Shown: positions 24,271-37,126 of the stretch, in pieces
How the letters are laid out: each line of letters starts with the position of its first letter
How positions within the stretch are numbered: position 1 is the stretch's first letter
Program-made: the position numbers and the translations under genes
DNA from: Gadus chalcogrammus
Taxonomy: Eukaryota > Chordata > Actinopteri > Gadiformes > Gadidae
Assembly: GCF_026213295.1 (NCBI RefSeq)
Contig: NC_079421.1
Span: 22,023,176-22,087,175, forward strand
Length of the DNA: 64,000 nucleotides
Reading direction: 5' to 3'
The notes under the pieces: model-generated
Databases searched by the model: none
Told to the model about the DNA's origin: nothing
Seen by the model: only the letters and a program-made list of their open reading frames with translations

Positions 24271-25233
24271 GGTTAGCTCAACGGGAACACAAGGAACAGT
24301 CTGTCCCTCTCCCAGGGTTCTGAGCGGAGGTGGAGAGTTCATTCGGCACCGTACGTGATTAAAAACAGATATAGTCTAAAGACCTCACAGTTCGATGACA
24401 CTCGGGCTGTCCGGCCTCCTGGTGTACGCAGACCGAGAAAGGATTGTGTAAATTGTCCCCCTGACCCCCATTTCCTTCTCTCTTGTGCGCCGGAAACTGT
24501 GACGCGGCGATTTGTGGGTAAGAGTTCAGAAGAATCCTGTGTTGGTCGGTTTATTACGTTGAAGTGATCACTGTACAATTAAGCAATGAGAGATTTCGGC
24601 AGGTAGGGCGACTGCAAAACCAAAGAAGGCAAAAAAAATCATTTTGTGAAAAAACAGCAGTTCAAAAAAGGCATAATTGTACGTCTCGGTTGGCCCCCTG
24701 TTGTGCCCGCGCGGGTTGGGGTCTGGAGTTTGGCTCAAGGGAGGAGGGGAGCCGGCCAGGCTCACTCCGATTCCAACCAACAGTCCCTCGTCTGTGAGTC
24801 TACTCGGCGCAGACTGTCGACCGAAAAGGAAACATGACGAAAAAACCCAAAATAAATCGTACTGCAACTACAACAAAGCCACATCACTACCTCGGTACAC
24901 AACTAGCTGCAGCGTTCCGCCAGTTCCTCCGCCGGCCGTCGGCTCTGCCGCCGCTCCTCCCCGCCGAGGCCGTCTTAAATCCACAGCCTTCCTTTAGCTT
25001 TGTCCGATGCGTACAAACAGCTATCGTGGGTGTATAGAAATGCGTGTTGCGTACACTTGTACGTGCACGGTGTCGTTTGTTTGGTTGGGTGGGTGAGTGG
25101 GTGAGGGTCTCCGCGGGGGGGGGGGGGTGAGTGTGGTTGTGGGAAGTGGGCTAGTGGCCTGGGGCGATCATCACCGCCCCCTCCCCCCCCCCCCCTCCCC
25201 CCATGCCTGCGCGTCGGGGTACGGGACGGCCCG

Positions 25234-25808
25234 CTAGAGCACGATATCCTTGAGCCGCTTGCTGCCGGGGGACTCCTTGTCGCGGGCGTCGTGCTGCAGC
25301 AGGGTGTTCATCTCACGGACGGCGGGCTCGCTGTCCTTCCCCTCCGGCTGCCGCAGCAGGCTGTGGTTGGCGATGCGCTCGGCGTCTCGGCACTTGAGGG
25401 TGTTGTACGCGGACGGCGGCTGCTTGGAGGCGGGGCTCTTCAGGTGCACGGGGGAGGTGATGGGGCTGCCGGCCTCGCGGCCGTTGCCGGCCTCGCGCAC
25501 CGCCCCTCCGTTGGCCTTGGGGCTGCACACCTGCTGCGACTCGCTCAGAGTCCGCCGGGCCTTGAGGTCGGCGCGCTCGGCCTCCTCCGGACCGTCCTTG
25601 CCGAAGGTGGCAAAAGTCCTTTTGGCGGTGCCGTCCTCGTAGTGGTGGGGCACCTCCACCGTGGTGGCCTCTATCGACAGGGCGATGACGTTGCGGCCGT
25701 GCTCCGGGGACTTGGCCCGTGCCGGGACGGAGACGCGGGGCATCCAGCAGCGGTCGGAGTGGCCCAGGATGCGGCACTCGTCCTGGCAGTGGAAGCCTTC
25801 ACCGGGGT
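25234..25808 (-). CDS. pcdh19: protocadherin-19, terminal coding exon (exon 6 by the human numbering)
   Basis: This is the C-terminal part of the cytoplasmic tail of a delta-2 protocadherin, a homophilic neuronal adhesion receptor of the plasma membrane. On the minus strand a clean acceptor (…cccccag) lies at 25809-25810. The first two bases complete the codon split from the upstream exon, then 190 codons run to a TAG stop. Near the start is the CM2-type motif CQDECRILGHSDRCWMPR, which is characteristic of delta protocadherins. It is followed by KSPEH, IALSIEAT and KRTFATFGK, and the protein ends KESPGSKRLKDIVL. These blocks match the PCDH19 tail as I know it, and the stretch between about LKSPASK and KESPG is much less like the human protein. 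FATFGK fits the WIRS consensus for binding the WAVE complex (inference). The exon is extremely GC-rich at third codon positions, so all other frames are also open. The paralogues PCDH10, 17 and 18 end differently, so the assignment is firm. Confidence 0.96.
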
Positions 25809-27554
25809 CTGGGGGGTGCCAAGGAGAAGGACAAGAGCCATGGTTAGATGGGCGGTCCAAACGACACTTCTTTTTTATACTGACGCATTTTTTATGTACA
25901 TTTGTAAGAAGAAGGAGAAACAATATATCGCAGTAAGGATGTTCATAGGACATGTCAGTGCCAGGCACTGACCCTGTGTACAACAAAGACAGCGAGGATA
26001 AGTACTATTTTAAAGTGCAAGAACGTAAAACCTACAATAAGTGCGTACATTAAGTGCCAGGACGTACAACATACTACGAGTGTGTAAGAGGGGGCTGGGG
26101 TTAAGTGGGGGGAGGCTATGAAGCCTTTAAATCATACGAAAACACATTTCCACAAAGGTTTCGCTGCCTTTACTTAAAAAGTTTCTAGCTAAGACCTTAC
26201 AACTAGAGATGGATCACAAGGCCGTTTACAGCCTGCACATCAAATTTTTTTGTGTGAAAACACTTGATGAAAGGGGACTTTAAACAGTGCAATCAGATAT
26301 CTGTCTGGGGAGAGAGACACCAGACAGGTTTGCGGTATTGTTGCTTGGTTCATCTCTCTCCCTCTAACTCTGTCATCCGGCGCCGAGGTATAAATTTGTA
26401 ATGACGTTTCGACGCCGTCTCAGTCGGTATTACGGCACAGCCTTTTGTTTTGTGAATTGCTTTCAAGGCAATTTCGTTCGTTTTTTTTGTCATTATAGCA
26501 ACAAATAATGGAGACCAATGTGTTCCTTGTTTCTTTTGGTTCTTTGAAGGATAACACACTCACACCAAAGTTTGCCAAAGGGGGATACTAAACAGTCGGT
26601 AGATATTTCATCGTGAACCGTTGTTGTTGTTGCTGTTGTCATAACCTATACCCATAAAAGCTGTGTAAGATGTCCTTTCATTTACTGATGACCTCAAACA
26701 GTGGCATGAAACAATTCATAAAACCGGTCCTCAAACAGAACCATGCACAGTGGCTTTAAGATATTTTAAAATCACCTCAGCTGAACATAGGAGCAAGATT
26801 TATTTTTCTACATCGAATAGACTTATGTAGCTTCAACCTACAACCAAGTTTCTCCAGGTGGTAATGCAGTTGGTAATGCAGGGTGTGGAAGTCTAGGGTA
26901 AATCAACTGCTCCTGAATGAATGAACGAGATGGTATTAACTTAAGGATCACCGATACACATTCATTTGATTGATTTAACTGAAAATGCAGTGTAAAAACT
27001 GGTTGCTTTGCTATGTCACTATCTCTAGTACAATGTTTATCTGAATCATTCGTTGCAGCCTCATCGTTAAACAGTTCTATGGGACCTACGTCCCTGACCC
27101 AGGTATTTGTGCCTCTCTGACTTAACCCCCCCCCTCAAATTATTTCTCAGCGCCATTTCTAAATCCTGCTGGTTTGGGGGCAAGGCCCAGTCGGCCCCCT
27201 CCCTCCCATCACAGACCTAAGGTCACGGGGGCAGCTATTGGGCGGATTGTCATTGACCCAAGGCCACATGCTTACATCTAGCACTCACAGCTTGACAGAT
27301 CACCTAATTAGAATCCTTAATTATCTGTTTTCCCCGTCGCCCTCCATTCCTGCACTCTGAGGGGCACCTCTGCCAAGGTAACGGAATCAATATTTAAAGA
27401 TCGCGGCCCGGTTTCTCCAAGACAGGTTAGCACGATGTGGCTCTCGTGAAGTATTACTGATGAGCGACGCACATGATTTGGTGAATAGATGACTGACTGA
27501 CTGAATTAAGTCGCACAACTGGCAATTTAAACTCAGCCACTGTGAGTGACTGAC

Positions 27555-27800
27555 TAAATGGTTAATGGACTGCATTTATACAGCACTTTCCTGACCTTAG
27601 CCTCCCAAAGCACTTTACAGTTGGTGCCTCACAGTCACCCATTCATAACAACATGAATACACCAACGGGCCGGTGGGAGCATCTAGGGTTAGGTGTCTTG
27701 CTCATGGAAAACTGGACACTCCTGCACACGCTAGAAGGAGCTGGGGATGGAACCAGCGTCCACCCACTCACCCTCCTGGGCCGCGGCCGATCCAACCCTG
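27555..27800 (-). mobile_element. teleost interspersed repeat, SINE-tail-like, antisense
   Basis: Read on the minus strand it carries the chain common in fish repeats: a 'ggaacc… gctcc' head, 'gagcaagacacctaaccc', 'tgctcccacc', 'gaatgggtgactgtgaggca', 'tgtaaagtgctttggg' and 'gctgtataaatgcagtccatt'. The same chain, diverged, appears in the opposite orientation at 48620-48830. Borders are approximate, and the family name is not assigned. Confidence 0.6.
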
Positions 27801-28750
27801 CGACCGTGGTGCAGTAGTCTGCTCGACACAGAACCAATCTGCCAATCATGAAGGGAACCCAGAGGCAACGCGTTGTGATCATTTCTATCTACGAGTGTTG
27901 GAACAGTGAGCAGTATTCCACCCAGGTGCATGGGATTGTTTGAGCGTTTGCGTTTGTGTGAATCTTTACGTGTGTGTGCACGGCATGAATCAAAGACACT
28001 CATGTATATGCAGTCCTGTGACACAGATACCCCTCACAGATGCCTCTCACCTACACACGTGAGAGTATGTATGTGTGTGTACACACGTACACACACACAT
28101 ACAAGTTTACTTATTCCATCCACCGAATGCAAAACACCAGCTCCTTTCCCACATCCATAATGAACCCTCACCTTGCCATCGTCAAAGGGGTGTTATCACT
28201 GCTACAGTACGTTGTGCAAAATATAGCATTATGTAATCCACAGAGCTGTACAGTAGAACACAACAGCTCCCCGCGTCTTTCACAGGCGGACTTCATTTCC
28301 CTCTCAACTATTTGCATCTATGTTTCACAATTTGCATGTGTGTTGGTACATGCAAATGTGGAGTACATGTTGACGGACCAGAGCGACTGTGATGGAAGCA
28401 AACAAGCAGACAAAAGGCAGTGTAGTGGGAGGATGGAGCAAAGTACACGGTATTCTCTGCATAGATCAAATCCCAGGTGAATAATGTCATCGCAACGGTA
28501 AACCTGTAGCAGGTACCAAAAAGTGCAGTAAAGAGCAGAACATTCCCTTGATTATTGCTCCTTCTCTCACAAAGCAGTTGCTGTTGTTCTCTGTCGTTAA
28601 TCCATGTAAATCCTACATGTTTTTATCTTTCTTAATCCAGCTTGCATGAGAACATCATCTTCTCGTTTGTGTTAACATGTTTCTATTTTTTCTTTTTCTT
28701 TTTTTCTTTCCTTCCCTCATTGGGCAAAAATAAATAATTTCATCATATAA

Positions 28751-29430
28751 AGTGCACTCATTTAACAGAATGGGCAGAAATGGCTGGTGCTTACAAGAGG
28801 CAGATTGCAGATTGTAGAAATTAATTCTGGCTGGCTACATAGGCTCCAAAGAGCTTTGGTGATCGATTGGAGGCGAGCATTCTGAAATCTTTACTGAAAT
28901 CTTTTTCCTTCCTTCCCTTTTTGCTGCTCTAAAAAAAGAAAGACAAAACCATTTCCTAGAGTTCCCCCCGCTGGAGAGAATTGACTAGATTACTACAATT
29001 ACTACGAGGCGCTTTCAGAGGCCTTATGAAGCTGTCTCTTTATACGGCAATGAAATATCTCCAGGCACAAATAGACGGTACGGAGCCCCTATGCACGGGG
29101 TGAATATCCTCTCCGTTCACCAAAGTCTATGGGGGAGCATTTGGTATCAAATGACATTGTTGTGAAAGCTGAGTGCCATTAACACTGTCACATCCTGCCA
29201 CTGCTTACAAACCCACAAAAGGCAGATGTCGCTTTTGACCCACAAAAAAAAAACTGCAAAAAAAAAGAAGGATTTGACAGGCCTTCAACTTGGGGATGAA
29301 ATAAAACGCCTTTCAAATCCAAGAAAAGAACAAATGCATCGCTGCGAAATGAACCATTAAATGGCTTTTAAAGCACTGCTGAAATTTGCAATGAGCGCAG
29401 AGTGAAGTCAAGAGAAGCCCCCCCCTGCGG
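28751..29430. promoter_or_regulatory. candidate conserved element in the last pcdh19 intron
   Basis: A 680-bp repeat-poor block of even composition, with TTAATT, GATCGATTGG, AATTACTACGAGG and AATGAACCATTAAATGG. It contrasts with the microsatellite-rich surroundings. Candidate enhancer status is inference only. Confidence 0.25.
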
Positions 29431-31281
29431 TGAAAGTCTATTCAAAGCCTCCAAGAGAAAATAAGCCCGCGAATCAGTTCCAGAAACAGACTTAAAGTAA
29501 AGCACAGCGCGCTACGTCAGTGGGAACATTTCATATCTACAATTTAATACCTATTAATTACTGAGGGAGCTCCAGCGGGCGCCATGGGCTGGCGGTATTT
29601 CCAGAGCTTCCAACATTTAAAATCGAAATAAAAACGAACGCGGAGCAAAACAACGACGACAGTCTGAATCAAATCCTGCGGCACTGCCGAGAAATCGGTA
29701 ATTCTGTGCTTCAATTTTAAACCGGGGTTCAAAGACTAAGCAGAGGCATCGCGGATGCCTTAAAATATGCATGCGCTGGTATGCATGCAATGGCCAAATG
29801 ATAAATATTGCTGTATAAAGAAGAAGACGATAAACTACAGTATAGATAGAGAATTATTTGTGGGTACTGTTGGCTGTGATTTCGAACGGAATGATATAAA
29901 ACGGATATTCTTTGAGTAGAAATAAGTACACAAAGTAAGTATCTCGCTGACGATTCATTAAAAAAAGAAAGGGAAGAGACATGACTTAATGAGACAGCAA
30001 ATCGTCTAGCCTTAGTGGGGCCCTGAGGAGGTACGCAGGAAGCAGGGAGAACAGTGTGGGACCATACGGAGCCGATGACACCATTCAGTCAGGCTTCATG
30101 ACGAGACAATCCCTAAAACAGGGTTTGACGCAGTGCTGTGGAATGGTAAATAGATTGTAAATAATGGATGCAGGTTTGCTTTTCCTATTTTTTTAAAGCA
30201 ATAAAAGCAGATTCCCTGGTTTTGGATTGTCCAGAAATTAGATCAGAATACGTGACACACACATGTTTGACAAAGATTCCTGTAAATTGTACTACAATTC
30301 ATCTCCTACAGAGATTCAACCTCATGGAACACAGAACACTGTCATTCTGCTCCTTGTTTGTGGACACCATTTCCTAAACCCGAAAGAAAAAGGTGTGGAA
30401 AGGCGTAGTGTGGGGAAGGAGCGAGTAATAAGCAGACAACAAGTCTGACATTTTGTTGTCTCCGTCTCTTTTGCTGCGTTGGCTGAGTGGCGCAGCAGAC
30501 TCCAGCTACAAAATGGTAGTGAACTGAATTGGGTTGCAATTCTGATGACCCACTTTAAGGCTGATCGCCAAACTTTCCCTGTCATCTCTGTGACATCAGC
30601 CTGCAGTTGCAACAACAAAACCCTCAACCCCTTTTACTTTTGACGTAAATTATCTGTAGGCAGCAGGCCCACCTGCTCCCCGTGTTCACGTTCTCCCTCC
30701 TGTCCTCCTGACAGCCCACGGCAATTAACCAAGATGACAGGTAAATTGTTGGCGCAGGTTTCCTCATCGCGAAATTACAACGGACAAATCAGAGGGGTGG
30801 TAGCAACAGAGAGCTGACAGACGGACAGCCAGCTGCAGCCAGAGCACTGCTGATTGGTGCAGGGAGTGGACCATGAGGCGTGCTCAGGGCCTTGATGGCT
30901 GGACGGCCATCAGGGCTCATCTCCACACCCGGGGACGAGGCTTAATGTCTTGTCTGCTCTAACTAGAGGACAGCTCTATGGCCAGCTGAGGCTGGAGCTG
31001 CGGCCTGGCTGCCTCCCACACTAGTCACCGGGGAGGGGTCCAAGTGCCGCTGTCACCCCAGCCAGCCAGCTCGGTCTGTGGGCCATAAATCAGCCCGGAG
31101 GCCCGGCTCCTGCGGGAGTGGCAAGATGGAGTGTGATGGTCTTGTTTTTACAAACAGTGGAGGTGCACCCTCGCTGTGCTGTCGCGGAGCCCATCGTTCT
31201 GAGACCAGTCACCGAGGCTCCAACCCGCTTCCCCGGGCGCCGCATCTGGCTCAGCCGCATCGGGGCACGCCCGCCTCACCT

Positions 31282-31630
31282 TCACACACAGGCACGCACG
31301 CGCACGTGCACACACACGTACGGACGCGCATGTACACACACACACACACGCGTGTGCACGCGCACACACATTCATTCACACCCACACACATGCAGGCACC
31401 CGCTCGTGCACACGTGCACGCATACACATGGGCACACATGCACGCACGTGGAAGTGCAACGATAGATGGACATACATATACACATAGAGACACATGCATA
31501 GAGACAAGCACACAAAGTCACCCACACCCACACTGACACCCACTCACACACTCACACCCTCACACACCCACACTGACACACACACACCCACGCCCACACA
31601 CACACAACCCCCCCCCCCACACACACACTG
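31282..31630. repeat. 350-bp CA-rich cryptic repeat with CGCA/CGTG
   Basis: Interrupted CACA with ACGCGCACGTGC-type stretches, then CACACC(C)ACACTGACA repeats. It is similar in style to the 1971-2372 tract. Confidence 0.92.
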
Positions 31631-32280
31631 ACAGCTCGTCCTCCACGGTCCCCCCCTTCCCCTTCATCTCGTCACCGTTGCTATCTCGCACACATTGGCT
31701 AAATTAAATGAATCCCCCAAATCTGGTGTGCTGCTAGTGGCTGTCCCGCAGCCCCTTCCTCCTCCAGTCAGATATTAATTATGGAGGAAATTACACTGGC
31801 TGGGCGGTCTTGTTAAAAGTGTCGTGCGGATGGCGAAGCCGGGCCTCACATGGCCACACATCCATTTCTGAGCATTAGTACCAGTCAATTTATCAAGCCA
31901 TAATTTACCATTCGGTCCATCATGGCGTCAGTGAGTGAGTGTGACAGCGAGTCACTTCCAGCGTGCCGCGCCCGGCCCGTCTGAGCGCTAATGCAGGAAG
32001 ACACGCTAAGTCGCCCGTATCTCCCGCCATCCCTCGCCTCGTTCTCCGCAGCGTCTTGCGCCGTGCGTTCCTGCGAGAGCTGACGTTGCGTCGTGCCGAT
32101 AGCCGGCGCTGCCTGGTGTCACCGCGTTCCCCCCCCACCCCTCCTAGGCCATATGCAGCAGGTCCCCCCTCCTCACTCCCACATAAAGAATGAATTTCCA
32201 AACTCGTGTTGACAAACAATGCACTAGCTTCTAAATTGGTACAAACAGCATCTGCTTAACAGCTGTGTAACTGTGGCGAG

Positions 32281-32351
32281 AGTGGGAGAGAGGGAGGGAG
32301 AGAGAGAGAGAGAGAGAGAGGGGGAGAGAGAGAGGGAGAGAGAGAGGGTGA

Positions 32352-32387
<36 letters not shown>

Positions 32388-32460
32388 GAGAGAGAGAGGG
32401 AGAGAGAGAGGGTGAGAGGGAGAGAGGGAGAGAGGGAGAGAGAGAGAGAGAGAGAGAGAA
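32281..32460. repeat. GA-rich tract with duplicated 60-bp segment
   Basis: (GA)n with GGGAGA interruptions. The pattern 'gggggagagagagagggaga' followed by gagggtgagagggag occurs twice. It is a polypurine strand with H-DNA potential. Confidence 0.93.
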
Positions 32461-32691
32461 AAAAGCAATCACTATGCTGTTTTATAAATCACTTTGTCAT
32501 CGTAGTGCATTGTTTTGCTCAAAGACAGGAGCCCCCACCAATGGACTGCTTGATGTAGCGGTAACGATGCGAGCTGGTTGTCATGATGACATATGTGGGT
32601 GGGCTGGGGGGGAGCAGGGATTTTAATGCCCTGGCGACGGCATCTATTTCGCTGAAAGGTATCCCTCCCCCATTTACTGTGACTCTCTCGC

Positions 32692-32732
32692 TCTCTCTCG
32701 CTCTCTCTCTCTCCCTCTCCCTCTCCCTCTCC

Positions 32733-32775
<43 letters not shown>

Positions 32776-32814
32776 TCTTTCTCCCTCTTTCTCTCTCTCT
32801 CGCTCCCCCTCTCA
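32692..32814. repeat. CT-rich tract with (CACTCT)n
   Basis: A (CTCTCCCT)n to (CACTCT)n polypyrimidine array. It lies about 230 bp from the GA-rich tract and is complementary to it, so the pair could fold back. Confidence 0.93.
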
Positions 32815-32890
32815 CACAAACCACCAATGGCGGATAGAGGTCACAGAGCCTGGGCTGTGATTCTCCAAATGCCACGGAAGGCTCTGGGGT

Positions 32891-32951
32891 GGGGGGGGGG
32901 GGGGTGGTGGTGGTGGTGACGGGGGAGGTGATGATGGGGAGGGGGGGGGGC
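32891..32951 (+). repeat. poly-G and GGT tract
   Basis: G13, (GGT)n, then a second G11 run, giving several potential quadruplex cores. Confidence 0.88.
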
Positions 32952-35589
32952 TTTCGACGCCCATGCCGCCACCAAGACAAACGGAGCTAGGGCAACGCTT
33001 GGGGGGGCAGGTTGGCTTCTCAAAAGTAATCGTGACTGATCTGGTGTGATCTGTGGGCTTCTCCGGACCAGCTGATGTAATAATTGATGCAGTGGCTTTT
33101 CACACATTATATAAGCCCGGGGCTGCGTTTCACGGTGCTCCACACCAACTGGATTTAACCCAGCCAGACAAGCATGAAGAGCTAAGCCTGGGCTAAGTAA
33201 AGCTGAACTGGGCTAAACAGGGGGAGAGATAAAGAGGGCAGAGAGAAGATCCCTGGAGATGACATTATATCACTATGTATTGCATTATATATATATATAT
33301 ATATGGCCCATTGAAAGTCCTCATGACCTCAAATACAGGGGTATGTTGTGCTACAGTTCAGGAAGAATATATCAGTGCAAAACGCACCCAATACCCCATA
33401 TTTATTTTTCACTGTACATATATAGTACATGCTGTATATGGTGTGTTATCACATGAATACAGAACAGAGCATTATACAGTGTTTCGTTTCAGGGATTCTG
33501 ACTAATTCGGGAGCGAGCGTGTTAGCCGCGACGGGGATTCAGGGAGCCACTCCGGAGAGCCACCTTTGGATATTATTTGGGGAGGATTCCTTTTGATGCT
33601 TTTTTGTAAATAAATATACAAATAAGTAAATCCAAATAAATAAAACAGGGTTCATGTATATATATATACACTGTGTTTTATTTATTTTTTGCAAGGGGGG
33701 GATTTCTGGGGCAGACTGAAACACATGGTGACCCAGTTCTGCTTGATATAAAAAAAAAAGGGGAGTTCACACTTCAAAGAAAGAATAACAATTCTGTTAT
33801 TCCATTAAAAATGGAACTTTCGCTCGCCGCTTTTCTAAGCCTATTTTCTGTGGTTCAAGGCGGTGAAAAGTTAATGCCGACTGCCCAATTGCTGGAAACA
33901 CAAAAACCTCGACAGGGCGTGCTTGTGATTGTGCAGTGGAGGGACTCTGACCTCACAGATGTTTGGATTAGCCTTTGTCAATGACACACATCTTTCATTA
34001 TTGTGTTTCTTCTTTGTACAAAACAAAGGCTACACCTGTTTTTATAATGCACCATAATGAAAGTCTATCTTACAACAACTCGGTTGTGTTCAACGCTGAC
34101 AGCTGAAAAGGCCGTTCTGAAGACTAAACCTAAAAAGAGGTTGCCCTATATCACGTTGAAGGGCAACGGGAGCAGTGACCAACACACACATCCCAAACCT
34201 CAACACACAAGCCCGTCCATTGGTCACATCTCACAAGGCCCGCCGCCATCGCCATGACAGCAAGCCTCCCATTGGTCCACCGGGCTCATCTCTTTTTCCT
34301 TTTCCGTTCTACTCGCAATGCATCTGCAGAGGACATCTTTAAATACACTGGAACAAATGCTAAATTTCTGCTGTGTTTAAGCTTGACCGAGCTAGGGAGC
34401 TAATTTGCTCCTAAACCCTGGAGTCTGAGTGGAGGGAATGAGGGGAGGGGGATTTAGGGACAGCCGAGGCAGACAGTAAATTACATCTATGAGTGGGGAT
34501 GGGGGACAGTGGGAAAGGCTTATATTGTAGCGATGGCAGGGGATGCAAGGCAGGGGAGAGCGAGAGAGGGAGAGAGACATAACGAGAAAGAGGGAGGGAG
34601 AGAGAGAGGGAGAGGGAGGACGAGAGGCAGAGAGAGAGAGTAAGTGGTGGGCGAAGGGAGCCCCTCAGAGCAGTCTCTGTCATGGGGGGCTCAGGGGAAA
34701 ACACATTGCTGAGGTCTCACAGGTCACCCCGGTGTCTTTCTCTGAGGAAGCAATCTAAGGCCAGAGTCGATTAGACCGTGCCAGACAGGATGTGGTCCTA
34801 TTTGTTTTCTGGTGAACTATGTGACACCTACAGTGAGCCTTTAGTATTTTATTGGTTCCCAGTACAAAGAAGGAACAATGGGAGGATACAAGGGTGTAAA
34901 ATAAGTGCTAACACAACTCCGGGAAGGCAACTCGTGTTTGTGCCTTCCCCATCACCTACTGCCCATCATTTCGAGCTCAACAGACCAGATGCACAACCCT
35001 TGTGTTTAACCAAGTCATTACTCTGAATGGGCTGCCTGGCGTCTTGATAACCAGCGCTAGCAGCAGCAGCAGCAACAACAGCCACCTCGACCACCACCGC
35101 TTCTCCACAGCACTTCAAAGCTTCTCCAGCACCACCTGAGTCCCCCATAGCCTCGGCACAGCCAATCAATGCACGGCAGGGCCCAAACAGCTGCGCAGCG
35201 CGACAGAGCCCCAGCCCTCGGCCAAGGGCCCCTCCAGCTCCCTGCGTGAGCTTCCGCACTGGAACTCTGAAAAAAAGCGTGGGGGCCCTTCATAATTAAT
35301 GCCATGTGCCTCTCATCCAGTCACGTTCACTCTGCGTCAGCCAGGACTATGTGTTTTATATTCCATTTTATCTTTTATCTATCTCCACTCATTTCTATTT
35401 CATTCTGTTATTCTGCTTTTTATTTTCTCCTCTTCTTCTTCCTCCTCTTGCACCGGTTCCTCTTTTTTTTTCTTTCTCCCCAGCTTTCCTCTGTCGGAAA
35501 ACCGTCAGACTTGTGCCAGACTTTTAACAACCTCTGGAACTAGGGCACGGTGGCTTTCAACGCGTGGAGTGATGTATGCCGTGTGTGTG

Positions 35590-35601
<12 letters not shown>

Positions 35602-35646
<45 letters not shown>
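35602..35646. repeat. (TA)n microsatellite after TG
   Basis: A 45-bp TA tract preceded by gtgtgtgtgagtgtgtgtgt. Confidence 0.97.
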
Positions 35647-35649
<3 letters not shown>

Positions 35650-37109
35650 GGGCAGTGTTTGCAGCTGTGATCAAGGGAGTTCCTGAGAATCCCGCAGAAA
35701 ACGTACCAAATAAAATGTCTCTGAGGAAGCTCGGAGAACTCTGAGAGTAGGAGAGGAAGAGGAGGACGAGGGGGGAGGAGGGGGGAGGCGGGAGGAAAAC
35801 AAGAGGGGAAGAAGAGCAAAGAGAATGCTCGCAACTTCTTCTTCCTCCCTCCCCCTCACTCTGTCACATGTACTCCGGCGTTGGGGAGATCCACTGGTCT
35901 CCTTCAGAGGTCTGTCTCCATTATTCACCGCGGGAGACTTCTCACCCGCGCCTGTTATCAGACGAGCCAAAGCCCGAGCATGAAGCGTTATTTCAGCCAC
36001 CCGCCCACCGACATCGGCGCCACGCCACGTCAAGGCCTGTCAGCCGTGAGCCGCGGGAACCGAGCAAATCCCAGCGCCGGCGAAGAGAAAATGAAAGCCG
36101 CCGTCTTGTGTCCGCGGCTTGAGGAGCGGGAGGTACACCGCGGTAAAGAGAGGGAACTAATGGGCACATACTTTCTGATTTGAAGCAACAGTGCCGCGGC
36201 GTGCATAAGGACAGGCAGGCTGGCAGGCTATGACACAGCCCCAGTAATTGGATTCCCAGTCGCGCCGCACCACTTGTGATGGCACGCAGGGCGGTGACAC
36301 GGGAAGCCCTTATGTGTGGCAGGGGGGGAGCCGCGGTGCGGTGGAGTGGAAGGGACAGGTGTCAGAGACCCAATCCCCCGCGCCTCTCCTCTTGATCCCT
36401 TTCTCCGCGGGCCCCGGGGACAGCTGTGAATCAACCTGGCCCCGTGGGTAAACTTAAACATCAAGATGGATGCTTACCTCCACCCCCCCCCCCCCCAGCT
36501 CCCGTCGAAAAACGCATACGATGCTCTCCGAGATGGACTGCTGGCCGAGCACGTCGACGGCACAGGGGCGGTCGTGCCCGCGGCCGTCTCCTTGACGATG
36601 GCTTGAGGCCTGTCGCTGGGGCTGTTTCTGATAGGGACCCATCGCTAAGTGATGTTGAATGGACAGCAGCTGCTGATTGGATAAGACTCGGATGCGATGC
36701 ACGCAACACACAAGGGCGTCGACATGTGACCCTCACGGATGTACCAGGATGCCGCAACATTACGTTGCAATACAATAACATGTTGCCGTGCGTGTTTTTC
36801 TCGTGGTATGAGCAATTGTCCGTGTGAATTCTAACATGCTAATAATAGCAAGGCTAATGAGCAAGGAGGTTTCGAGTCCCTCTGTGACTTAAAAGAGTTC
36901 TTGTGATTGATTGAACGATGATGCCTCATTTCTATTTCTATTTATTCGTTTTTAGCTTAATCAAATAATATTAAATATCCTTAGGTCAGGCTGAATCATG
37001 GGCATGGTCATCTGTAATCACGATTCATATTTTAAGGTTTTCCAAAGAATTCAGCATGTCAAACAAGGCCTGCATACCAAGTTTCTGAAATGTTTTGGAA
37101 ATGAGGTGA

Positions 37110-37126
37110 GGGGGGGGGGGGGGGGG
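37110..37126. repeat. poly-G run of 17
   Basis: An uninterrupted G homopolymer in otherwise unique AT-rich intron sequence. Confidence 0.93.

Larger units (their letters stand above)
23509..25233 (-). other. pcdh19: probable 3' untranslated region of pcdh19
   Basis: This is the sequence following the TAG stop on the minus strand. The first 400 bases are GC-rich, with C/G homopolymers at 25118-25128 and 25181-25202. Beyond about 24.2 kb the sequence becomes AT-rich with several AATAAA hexamers, as expected of a long neuronal 3' UTR. A (TTG)n/(TTC)n tract lies at 24201-24270. The distal end is not determinable from sequence alone, and the boundary given is the last clustered hexamer. Mammalian PCDH19 transcripts have long 3' UTRs, so the true end could lie further left. 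Confidence 0.4.

Noticed and set aside
25313..25777. 154-residue minus-strand frame in a different phase from pcdh19
   Set aside because: It is a frame shadow of the real exon, with Arg/Pro/Gln-rich composition caused by GC-rich codons.
25291..25971. 226-residue plus-strand open frame over the terminal pcdh19 exon
   Set aside because: It is antisense to a certain coding exon. GC-rich third positions make all frames open, and the translation resembles no protein family.
25809..25986. Extension of the terminal-exon frame upstream to a Met at 25986
   Set aside because: The sequence beyond the cccccag acceptor is intronic, and splicing to the 173-nt exon is in phase.
36426..36827. 133-residue plus-strand open frame in the pcdh19 intron
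   Set aside because: It starts in a poly-C tract and has no recognisable family, so it is likely chance.
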